This document shows positions 55,484 to 64,000 of a DNA stretch of 64,000 bases, piece after piece. Under the pieces are notes generated by a model. That model saw nothing but the letters and a program-made list of their open reading frames with translations, had not been told where the DNA came from and did no database searches. Position 1 is the stretch's first letter; every line of letters begins with the position of its first letter. This DNA is from Schistocerca nitens (lineage: Eukaryota > Arthropoda > Insecta > Orthoptera > Acrididae). The DNA lies in assembly GCF_023898315.1 (NCBI RefSeq), contig NC_064615.1, positions 731,831,450-731,895,449 of the forward strand, given 5' to 3'. The translations under genes were made by a program, and so were the position numbers.

Positions 55484-55687
55484 AAAAAATGGTTCAAATG
55501 GCTCTGAGCACTATGGGACTCAACATCTGAGGTCATCAGTCCCCTAGAACTTAGAACTAGTTAAACCTAACTAACCTAAGGACATCACACACATCCATGC
55601 CCGAGGCAGGATTCGAACCTGCGACCGTAGCGGTCGCGCGGTTTCAGACTGTAGTGTCTAGAACCGCACGGCTACTCCGGCCGGCCA
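55484..55687 (-). mobile_element. tRNA-derived SINE, family 1, full length
   Basis: Minus-orientation full-length copy with perfect 9-bp target duplications TTGTTGACA at 55475-55483 and 55688-55696, inside the Tc1-like element T6. Head GGCCGGCCGGAGTAGCCG, intact B box, and a short A/T tail at the left. Confidence 0.95.
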
Positions 55688-56348
55688 TTGTTGACAACTT
55701 GTGTCTATGGCTTCGTGGGTTTGCGCCACACTCGAACCCTAGCATCAGCTCTCACTAACTGAAATTGGGTCTCATCTGAGCAGACCACAGTTTTCAGTCG
55801 TTTAGGGTCAAACAGAATGGTCAGGAGCCCAGGAGAGGCGCTGCAGGCGATATCGTGCTGTTAACAACGGCACTCGCGTCGGTCGTTTGCTACGATAGTC
55901 CATTAACGCCAGATTTCGATGCGCTGTCCTAACGAATACGTTCGTCTTACGTCCAACATTGATTTCTGCGGTTATTTCACGCAGTGCTGCTTGTATGTTA
56001 GCACTGACAATTCTACGTAAAAGCCGCTGCTTTCGGTCGCCAAGTGAAGGCCGTTAACCACTGCACTGTCCATGGTGGGAGATAATGCCTGAAATTTGGT
56101 ATTCTAGGCTCACTCTTGACACTGCGAACCTCGGAATATTGAATTCCCTAACGACTTCCGAAATGGAATGTTTCCTGCGTCTCGCTCCAACTACCATTCC
56201 CCGTTCAAGATCTGTTAATTCCAGTGGTGTGGCCATAATAAAGTCGGAGACCTTTTCACATGAATCACTTGAGCACAAAGGACAGCTTTGCCCATGCACT
56301 GCCGTTTTATACCTCATATACGCTCTACAACCGCCATTTGTGTATATG

Positions 56349-56694
56349 TGGTGCTACAGATGAATGCTGAAGATTAGATGGGTAGATCACATAACTAATG
56401 AGGAGGTATTGAATAGAATTGCGGAGAAGAGGAGCTTGTGGCACAACTTGACTAGAAGAAGGGATCGGTTGGTAGGACATGTTCTGAGACATCGAGGGAT
56501 CACCAATTTAGTATTGGAGGGCAGCATGGAGAATAAAAATCGTAGAGGGAGACCAAGAGATGAATACACCAAGCAGATCCAGAAGGATGTAGGCTGCAGT
56601 AGGTACTGGGAGATGAAGAAGCTAGCACAGGATAGAGTAGCATGGAGAGCTGCATCAAACCAGTCTCAGGACTGAAGACCACAACAACAACAAC
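56349..56694 (+). mobile_element. RTE-like LINE, 3' fragment (RTE-E)
   Basis: 5'-truncated copy starting at TGGTGCTACAGATGAATGC and running to CAACAACAACA. The frame from 56364 is open: RWVDHITNEEVLNRIAEKRS, RRRDRLVGHVLRHRGIT, NRRGRPRDEYTKQIQKDVGC to AASNQSQD. It sits in the right part of Tc1-like element T6, splitting GTATATGTG from ATCCCATGAC, so it inserted after the Tc1. Confidence 0.9.
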
Positions 56695-56722
56695 ATCCCA
56701 TGACTTTTGTCACCTTACTATA

Positions 56723-57031
56723 GTATCCTAATGACACTATGGGTCCTCCTCCATTCTTTTCTAGTTTTAACGTTGAAGTGATGGCGAGAACGAGCTGAGC
56801 AGTCAGCACTTTAAATAATGTTCTAACGAGAAACTCACGTTGCTTGTACGACATTAGTTCCATAGCTGCATCAATGGAATCACAAAACCAACAATGCATT
56901 ACTATCAAAGAATAAAAGTGTTAATTAATACTTGAGTATGGTATGGGGTTGTTGCATAAGTTTGTAGCGTTTTTCCATAAGTTTGATAAACACAACAGAT
57001 ACATTTAACAGAGACTTTAGTCCTCAAATTA
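56723..57031. other. No recognisable gene
   Basis: Short unassigned spacer between the Tc1-like element and the mariner. Confidence 0.4.
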
Positions 57032-57033
57032 TA

Positions 57034-58152
57034 CGAGGGTAAGTCAATTATTATCCGCAAAGTAGTTATAAAATTTTATTGTAATCAAATAGGAAATTTA
57101 CAAGAACATAATTTTTCGACACAGTCTCCTTGCGCTCCAACTTGGTCCATCGTTGTACAAGCTTCCTGATGCCGTAATAAAAGAAGGTTTTCGGTTGAGC
57201 AGCGAGCCAGGAATGCACCGCTTTCTTTCACTGCTTCGTCCGAGGGAAATCGACGGCCCCTTAATGCCTGTTTGAGTGGACCGAACAAGTGATAGAAGGG
57301 TCAAGATCGGGACTATATGGAGGATGGTCCAGTACTTCAAATTTGAGTTTCTGGAGCGTTTCAGCAGTGTAGACAGCAGTATGTCGACGGGCATTGTCGT
57401 GCAACAACACAACATTTTTTGACAGCAATCCTCGGCGTTTGCTTCGAATAGCATGCTTTAGTCTGGCAGTAATGATCTCACTGTAACGTATACTGTTTAT
57501 TGTTGTGCCTCTTTCCCCATAATGTTCCAGTACTGGACCTTGTGCGTCCCAAAAGACCGTAAACATCAGTTTTTCTGCAGACGCCTGGGTCTTGAACTTT
57601 TTCTTGCACGGCGAATTTGGATGTTTCCATGCCATGCTCTGCCGTTTACCCTCCGACTCGTAGTGGTGGATCCATGTTTCGTCAGCAAAAATGATCCTGT
57701 CTAAGAAGTTGTCCCCTTCGTTACCATAGCGATCCAAATGTTTTTAGCAGATGTCCAAGCGCGTTTGTTTATGCAACTGTGTGAATTGTTTTGGGGCCCA
57801 TCTTGCTCAAACATTATGAAACCCAAGTCTGTTGTGGATGATTTCGTAGGCAGAACCGCGACTAATTTTCAGACACTTTTCCCGTACTGTACCGAAAGTC
57901 TTCGATGAATTTCGGCCTGTGATACGCCTTCCGACCACAAAAAACGGATCACTGAACGTTGTTATTCTTTGGTGCAAATAGACAGCGGAGCAGCCATGAT
58001 TAACAGCACGGCAGTGATAACGAAACTAACCTAGCAGCTTGAAAATTGCAAAGATATAACAACAAACAAACAAAGCATGCGTCATCAACGTAAAACGACA
58101 GTACTACCAAAATAAACAAGAATATAATTAAATTGCGGATAATAATTGGCTC
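57034..58152 (-). mobile_element. mariner-like transposon (M6), about 1.1 kb
   Basis: Bounded by TA (57032-57033 and 58153-58154) with inverted ends sharing CAATTATTATCCGCAA; the right end lacks about six bases found at the left. Minus strand: N-terminus in shifted frames includes QRSVIRFLWSEGVS-like and RRLSVQYGKS text (57960-57880), and APKQFTQLHKQTRLDI near 57790. A 158-codon section (57737-57261) has FLDRIIFADETWIHHYES (first Asp), MAWKHPNSPCKKKFKTQ and NVVLLHDNARRHTAVYTAET (second Asp), then HPPYSPDLDPS. The next codons should be DYHLFGPL: a deletion of about 4 bp removes the third Asp and shifts the frame; FGPLKQALRGRRFPSDEAVK follows in the new frame. Confidence 0.9.
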
Positions 58153-58194
58153 GTATTATCCTTCACTATTTACAACAGTCTGCCAACTTTGGTT

Positions 58195-58880
58195 AACTTT
58201 TTAGTTCTGCGACTGTGTAAATCAGGTGTTTTTGAAGCGAAGAGCTTGTGAAGCCATGTATGGAGCACATTTTTATCCGAAAAGGAAGAGAGCGGAAAAG
58301 GAGAAAATCCGAGGGCGCAAGACCAGCGGAATAAGCTGGTTGTGGAATGACTTCGCACCCAGCTCCTGCATAGTGTTTTTTATCAGTTTAGCACAATGTG
58401 GGAGGGCGTTATCGTGGAGTCTTCCTGTCGTTATTCTTGGACTGCGTCTGCAAGACGTCTCATTTGTTGACAATAAATGTCGGCAGTGATGGTTACACAT
58501 CAGGGAAGCAATTCATAGTACACCACACCCTCACTGTTCCACTAGGTGCGTAACATTATCTTTTGTGGATGCGATGGTTTTTGCACAGGGAGGCGCTGCT
58601 TTGTTTGGGCTCAACCATTCCTTTCTTTTCCTTGCATTAGCATAAAGACACCATTTCTCGTCACTAGTAACGATGCAGGACAGGAATGATTGGTGTTGCT
58701 CACGATCCCATTGATGATGAGCAAGCAGAGATGCACGAATGGCCACTCGCTGGTTTTTGTGATTTAGGCTTAGAACACGCGGTACCCATACACCCGCTTT
58801 TTGAACCTTTCCCACTGCATACAAATGTCGCACGACGGTGGAATGATCACAGTTCGTCACATACGCCAATTCTCAAGTAC
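58195..58880 (-). mobile_element. mariner-like transposon relic (M7)
   Basis: A second, different mariner on the minus strand. 58869-58531 is open: NCDHSTVVRHLYAVGKVQKA (second HTH), GVWVPRVLSLNHKNQRVAIR, then FLSCIVTSDEKWCLYANARK (first Asp) and KEWLSPNKAAPPCAK. After frameshifts, GRLHDNALPHCAKLIKNTMQ near 58420 carries the second Asp block. The third block and the C-terminus degrade near 58300-58200. No terminal repeats seen. Confidence 0.78.
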
Positions 58881-58929
58881 ACTGACGTGGATCACTGTGG
58901 ATTAATGCGTTTAAACGATCTCCATCAAA

Positions 58930-59880
58930 CCCTGAACGAGTACCGTGAATATCAGGAATCCGATAAAGTATCAAATCTCCGACATCGCTGCGGCAGGAAG
59001 AATGTCCTGCACGAACGGAACCAACGATGACTGAAGAGAATCGTTCAACGTCACAGAAGTGCATCCCCTGCTGCAGACTTCGGTGCTGGGTCATCAACAA
59101 GTGTCAGCCTGCTAACCATTCGACGAAACATTATCGATATGAGCTTTCGGAGTTTAAGGCCCCCTAGTGTACCCTTGACGACTACACGACAGAAAGCTTT
59201 ACGCCCCGCCTGGGCCCGTCATCACCGACATTGGACGGTTGATGACTGGAAACATATTGCCTGATCGGACGAGTCTCGTTTCAAATTGTATCGAGCGGAT
59301 GGACGTGTATGGGTATGGAGAGAACATAGTGAATCTATGGACCATGCATGTCAGCAGTGGACTGTTGAACCTGGTGGAGGTTCTACAATGGTATGAGGCG
59401 TGTGCAGTTGGAGTGATATGGGATCTCTGATACGTCTAGACACTACTCTGACAGGTGACACGTACGTAAGCAACCTGTCTGATCACATTAATCCATTCAT
59501 GTCTATTGTGGATTCCGACGGACTTGGGCAATTCCAGCAGAACAATGTGATACCCCACACGTCCAGAATTGCTACAGAGTGGCTCCAGGAACACTTTTCC
59601 GAGTTTAAATACTTCCGCTGGTCACCAAGCTCTCCAGACATCAACATTATTGAGCATATCTGGGACGCCTTGCAACTTGTTGTTCAGAAGAGATATCCAC
59701 CCCTCGTACTCTTACAGATTTATGCACAGCCCTGCAGGATTCATGGTGTCAGTTCTCTCCAGTACCACTTCAGACCTTAGTCGAGTCCTTGCCCCGTCGT
59801 GTTGCGGCACTTCTGCGTGCTCTCGGGGGCACTACACGATTTAGGCAGATGTACCAGTTTCTTTGGCTCTTCAATGTATT
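58930..59880 (+). mobile_element. Tc1-like transposon relic (T7)
   Basis: Plus-strand relic of another Tc1 lineage. Broken N-terminal text (58960-59160), then WTVDDWKHIA-SDESRFKLYR near 59230-59290 (first Asp; a stop replaces the Trp), DGRVWVWREHSESMDHACQQ and GGGSTMV. The 126-codon section 59400-59780 has LIRLDTTLTGDTYVSNLSDH, INPFMSIVDSDGLGQFQQNN (second Asp region, QDN reads QNN) and SPSSPDINIIEHIWDAL (Glu kept). The protein end (RRVAALLRALGG) is readable near 59800. Second Asp is Asn, so the catalytic triad is broken. Confidence 0.8.
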
Positions 59881-60860
59881 TCAACGTTTTTGGTGACCAA
59901 GAGTTGCCTTTCCTTCTACATCTTCATGATGATTATGGTGTGGACAATACCGTTTTCAGTACGAGAAGAGCCATATTCACAAGGCTGCTCTTATAAACTC
60001 TTGGTTTAGCACTCATTCATATCGCCACACCTCGACTGTGTTGTTAAAAGTTACAATAAGCCCACGGAAAAGTCTTGGATCTATTTGTAACAGTGGAGGA
60101 AACGTAACAATCACTATTCTACATCAACAAAACTACTTTGCAATTCACACTCAAGTGCCTGGCAGAGGGTTCTTCGAACCATCTTCAGACTATTTCCCTA
60201 CCGTTCCACTCCCTCAAGCACGTGGAAAAAATGAACACACAAATCTTTCCGTACGAGACTTAATTTCTGTTATTCTTTTACGATGATCGCTTCTTCCTAT
60301 TTAGGCTGCCGACAGTAAAATTGTTTCGACTTCAGAGGAGAAAGATGGTGATTTAAATTTCGTGAAAAAATCTCGCTGCAACGAAAAACTCAATTGTTTT
60401 AATAATCGTCTCCCCAACTCGCTTATCGTATCTGTGACACTCTCTCCCCTGTTTCGCGATAATACAAAACGAGCTGCCCTTCTTTGGACTATTTCGATGT
60501 CTTCCGTCAATCCTATCTGGTAAGAAAAAGCGGCGCTCTATCAGATGATTAAGATGCGTAGTATACGAAGTCTCTCTAGTAGACAATAAAACACAGTCTT
60601 TGGTTGGCTTCCCCACATCATCTACGTGATAGTACCAGTTTAAATTGTTCGTAATTGTAATTCTTAGATATTTAGTTGAAGTGAAAGCCTATAGATTCGT
60701 GCGATTTATCGTGTAACCAAAATTTAACGATTTTCTTTAGTAATCACGTGAATGACCTCACACTTCTACTTACTCAGAGACAACTGCCACTTTTCGCACC
60801 CTACAGATATCGTGTCTAAATCATTTTTCAAATCGTTTCGGTCTTCCGATGCTTTTACTA

Positions 60861-61061
60861 AAAAATGGTTCAAATGGCTTTGAGCACTATGGAACTTAAC
60901 TTTTGAGGTCATCAGTCCCCTAGAACTTAGAACTACTTAAACCTAACCAACCTAAGGACATCACACACATCTATGCCCAAGGCAGGATTCGAACTTGCGA
61001 CCGTAGCGATCGCGCGGTTCCAAACTGTAGCGCCTAGAACCGCTCGGCCACCCCGGCCGGC
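60861..61061 (-). mobile_element. tRNA-derived SINE, family 1, full length
   Basis: Minus-orientation copy with perfect 13-bp target duplications GATGCTTTTACTA at 60848-60860 and 61062-61074. It lies within the RT region of the CR1-like LINE relic. A-rich tail at the left end. Confidence 0.96.
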
Positions 61062-61189
61062 GATGCTTTTACTAGACGGTAAATGACAGGATCATGAAAG
61101 AGCACTGCTCAGATTGTCTCCTAAATCGTTTATATAAATTAGGAGCAGCAGAGGGCCTAAAACATCTCCTTGCGAAACGTCAGATATCA

Positions 61190-61234
61190 AACTTCCTGGC
61201 AGATTAAAACTGTGTGCCGGACCGAGACTCGAAC
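61190..61234 (-). mobile_element. 45-bp fragment of the tRNA-like repeat, retroinserted
   Basis: AACTTCCTGGCAGATTAAAA through CCGAGACTCGAAC, matching part of the repeat at 30.2 kb (outer flank plus the B-box half of the tRNA-like region). Perfect 10-bp duplications TCAGATATCA at 61180-61189 and 61235-61244 bracket it, in the middle of the CR1-like RT motif region. A very short 5'-truncated retrotransposition product. Confidence 0.85.
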
Positions 61235-63184
61235 TCAGATATCACTTCTGTTTTAATCGATAATTTTTCAGTCGATTGTTACGCACTGTGACCTTTCTGA
61301 CAGGAAATCAGAATCCAGTTGATCGTCTGGAACGATACTACATATGCACGCAATTTGATTATACGTCTCTTGCGAGGAACGGTTTCAAAAACCTTCTGAA
61401 AATAAAGAAATATTGAATGTATTTGAGTTACCCTGTCGACGGCACTCATTATTTCGTGCGAATAAAGAACGAATAAAGAACGATATTTTGTGAACCCCTG
61501 GTGACTCTGTGTCAATAGACCGTTACCTCTGAGGTAATCCGTAATGCTGGAAGACAGTATATGTTCCCAATCCTACTGCATATCGACGTTAGTGATATGG
61601 GTCTGTAATTCGTCGGATTACTCTTATTTCCTTTCCTGAGCACTAATGTGACCTGTGCAACTTTCCACTCTTTTCGTACGGATGTTTCGACGAGCTGGCG
61701 ATTGTATATGATTGCTAAGTATGCAGCTATTGCAGCATACTCTGAAACGAATCTATTGGTCTGTTTACTTCGTCTTTTTTGGCGAAGGAATTTCGGAAAA
61801 CTGTGTTTAGAAACTGTGCCTTAGTGGCATTCGTCATTCATAGTATTACCACTGCTGTTGTGCAGGGTCTTTCTGATGGTGTACTTTACACATGACCAGA
61901 ATCTCTTTAGATTATCTGCCAGATGTCGAAACACAGTTTCGTTGTGGAAACTATTAAAAGCATCTGGCATTGAAGTCTGAGCTAAATTTCGAACTTTAGT
62001 AAGCAACAAGAATCCTGGGGATTTTGTGTTCAATTGCCACGCTTTTTTTCGTTACTTCTGCAACAGTGTTCTGACCTGTTTTGTGCACCATAGTGGCTCA
62101 GTATCATCTTTTATTCATTTATTTGGTATAAATCTCTCAGCTGCCGTCGATACTATTTCTCTGAATTCGAGCCACATCTGGTCTACGCTTAAACAATTAG
62201 TTTGGAAGGAGCGGAGAGGAAGACGTCTAGCGAATTTTGATCTGCTTCTTTAAATACATTTTGCGTTCACTTTTGGTGGCTTTGGATGTTGCGGTGCTCA
62301 GTCTCGGCTCAAGCTTGAACGACCTTGTGGTCGTCAATCACTTTATCGCTCTGATGCACTCTGCTCGGTCAGGACTACTTGTTGCTATGAGGTCGATTAT
62401 ATTTTCGCTACCATATACGCTTCGAGGAGGTTCCTCAACTAACTGCTCAAAATAATTTTCGGAGAAAATATTTGATACGATTTCTGACGATGTTTTATAC
62501 CTGACGCCGGCTTTCCATGTGTCTTTTACACCAACATAACGACGGTACACAGAAATCACCACTAACTATAACTGTATGAGTGGGTTGTATTTTTGAGACG
62601 ATAATCGATTTTTCTTTGAACAACATTTTTTTTCAGCACCGGATCAAGTTTCTCAGGAGGTCGGTAAATTAAACCAATTATTAATTTAATTTACTCTGGT
62701 TGTCAAATATTCCCTATAAAACATTAATTCACAGGAAATAGCTACTTCAGTTTCGCTACAAAAATAAAGTACTTCCAGCTGCAATAAACACACCGTAACC
62801 AACTGTATCGTATTTGATCTATCCTTTCTGAACACTTTTATGTCCTTTGTGAAAATTTCGTCTGAACTTACTTTTGGGTTTAGCCACCTTTCGTTACCTG
62901 TATTTATTTGAGCTCCAACTCTTTCTGTTAGCGCCAGGGGCTATGACTCTTTCCCAAAAAAGCTACGACAGTTTACAATTACAGTAATCATTGTTGCTAT
63001 GTCTACATTTGAGCTGTATTTATCCTACACCCTTTGAACTCCTTTCTGTGCTTTCGCCAGATCCTCTAACCTGAAAATGTTATTTAATAAAACTCACTTA
63101 CAAATCTAATCCCGTCCTCACAATCCCTATGGAACGACACGTAGGGGGTTGAAGTATATTCCTAGAATCATCACTTAAAGCCGG

Positions 63185-64000
63185 TTCCTGAAACTTAATA
63201 CGTAAGCTTTTTCGGGATAGTTTATCTTCAAGAGTCTGCCGGTTCAGTTTCTTTGGCAATTCTGTGACGCTTTTCTATGGCTGAATCAAACCTGTGACCA
63301 TTCGTGGTGCCTTTCTTTTTAGATGTTCAATGACCCTGTTATTCCTATTTAATATGGGTCCCACACACTTGAACATCATTCTAGAATGGGTCGCACGAGT
63401 AGTCTGTAAGCAATCTTCTTCTTAGAATGATTGCGTTTCCCAAACATTCTACCAATAAAACGAAGTCTTCTACCCTTGTTGCAGTCGGTCTGATCTGTGT
63501 TTTTCCCAACTACTTTCTACGGTGTTTCTTTCGAGGTATCTACGATAGGTTTTGGTTAAGAGAGGGGATAACTCAGCTGCACATTGAGTACATAATCTGA
63601 TAGGGATACCGTCAAGGCCGGCCGGAGTGGCCGTGCAGTTATAGGCGCTACAGTCTGGAGCCTAGCGACCGCTCCGGTTGCAGGTTCGAATCCTGCCTCG
63701 GGCATGGATGTGTGTGATGTCCTTAGGTTAGTTAGGTTTAATTAGTTCTAAGTTCTAGGCGACTGATGACCTCAGAAGTTAAGTCGCATAGTGCTCAGAG
63801 CCATTTGAACCATTCCGTCAGGTCCTGGATCTTTGTTCAGTTTTAAGAAATTCAGCTGTTCCTGAACGACACTGTCAGTAATATTTATTCCATTCATCTT
63901 TCTGTGCAATGAGGATTAAATTGGGGCAATACTCCTGGGTTTTTCTTTGTAATGGAATATTTGAAAAGCGAGTTAAGCATTCGTACTTTTGCTTTGCTGT
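63185..64000 (-). mobile_element. Second CR1/Jockey-like LINE relic, internally deleted
   Basis: Minus strand: RT N-terminal-side text at 63960-63830 and 63610-63560 around a SINE, then a jump to the RT C-terminal side (63500-63190): RLRFIGRMFGKRNHSKKKIA, YRLLVRPILE then CSSVWDPY, and further decayed text. The central RT with the catalytic box is missing, so it is deleted inside. It runs into the 5' part of the neighbouring LINE. The element continues past the window edge. Confidence 0.65.
63615..63814 (+). mobile_element. tRNA-derived SINE, family 1, full length
   Basis: Plus-orientation copy from AGGCCGGCCGGAGTGGCCGT through an intact B-box block to CCATTTGAACCATT. Flanked by CCGTCA on both sides (63609-63614 and 63815-63820), a short target duplication that may be eroded. 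It splits the text of the CR1-like RT. Confidence 0.92.

Larger units (their letters stand above)
55034..56722 (-). mobile_element. Tc1-like transposon (T6) carrying a SINE and an RTE fragment
   Basis: Spans from CCCATAACTTTTGTCATGG at about 55045 to CCCATGACTTTTGTCACC at about 56697. Minus-strand transposase: HTH LERGMVVGARRRKHSISEVV and SRVSLEYQISGI (56230-56100), DNA after this in broken frames, the SINE at 55484-55687, then a C-terminal block reading MNPIEHLR (Glu kept) near 55260, and AGDFQWLVEFMLRRAAALRR near 55130. The RTE fragment at 56349-56694 lies between the N-terminus and the right end. Same family as T4. Dead. Confidence 0.82.
60118..63180 (-). mobile_element. CR1/Jockey-like LINE relic with two insertions
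   Basis: Minus-strand non-LTR element. From its 5' side: endonuclease remnants at about 63000-62570 (VFRKDRSNTIQ, then IYRPPEKLDPVL); the endonuclease end YFEQLVEEPPRSVYGSENII and DLIATSSPDRAECIRAIKVI near 62460-62340; a linker with KKAWQLNTKSPGFLLLTK and DNLKRFWSCVKYT (62050-61860); RT with FLYFQKVFETVPRKRRIIK and LKAY-like text near 61390, DVSQGDVLGPLLLLIYINDL near 61150; and a C-terminus with IEIVQRRAARFVLSRNRGES near 60480. It carries a 45-bp retroinsertion at 61190 and a SINE at 60861. Ends at about 60118 with GTTTTGTTGATGTAGA. Many stops: dead. Confidence 0.78.

Noticed and set aside
55040-56715. The two ACTTTTGTCA texts as a clean TIR pair of the Tc1-like element
   Set aside because: Both read in the same direction (CCCATAACTTTTGTCA and CCCATGACTTTTGTCA), so they are not simple inverted ends; the left end appears rearranged or palindromic, and I give the boundaries as approximate.
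1-64000. CRISPR array, bacterial operon, phage or toxin-antitoxin system
   Set aside because: No regularly spaced repeats, no Shine-Dalgarno-linked gene series and no such families; the content is that of an animal genome.

Overview
This window reads as intergenic or intronic DNA from a large, repeat-choked insect genome, most likely an acridid grasshopper or locust. That assignment is an inference from family resemblance (tRNA-derived SINEs, RTE/BovB-like LINEs, many decayed Tc1/mariner elements, a eukaryotic 5S-like sequence); no single-copy marker gene proves it. There are no operons, no bacterial or viral genes and no CRISPR arrays. Nearly all recognisable protein-coding signal comes from transposable elements broken by stops and frameshifts.

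Layout. 1-19.5 kb: Tc1-like and mariner-like DNA transposon relics, a DUF4817-type Tc1/mariner element (8.1-9.8 kb), degraded RTE 3' ends, several SINEs, and a fold-back structure (13.67-14.28 kb) holding a second copy of a 0.38-kb sequence also present at 11.36 kb. 19.5-22.8 kb: a near-full-length but dead RTE-like LINE (copy B). 23-30 kb: Tc1 relics, a PIF/Harbinger element with TTA duplications inside a pogo/Tigger-like terminus, and a hAT-like transposase relic. 31.2-38.7 kb: a Tx1-like LINE split by the best-preserved RTE copy (C, 33.19-36.47 kb) with a 10-bp target duplication. 39.6-41.6 kb: pieces of a Jockey-like LINE in non-canonical order. 41.78-41.88 kb: a deleted 5S rRNA-like sequence. 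42.15-42.6 kb: a strongly GC-rich island holding the only good candidate host exon (minus strand, 118 codons, ending at a GTGAGT donor). 43-57 kb: a MITE, AT-rich DNA, a Tc1 relic, a long-TIR DUF4817-type transposon, RTE copy D, and a Tc1-like element containing both a SINE and an RTE 3' fragment. 57-64 kb: two mariners, another Tc1 relic and two CR1/Jockey-like LINE relics on the minus strand carrying three SINE-type insertions.

The elements interact mainly by nesting: SINEs sit in Tc1, DUF4817-type and CR1-like relics; RTE copies sit in a Tx1-like LINE and a Tc1 element; Harbinger sits in a pogo-like end. Preserved target-site duplications allow relative dating. I found no convincing new biological system. 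The points most worth checking are the candidate host exon, the fold-back/duplicated core, the 5S-derived sequence, the 45-bp micro-retroinsertion at 61.19 kb and the rearranged LINE junctions.
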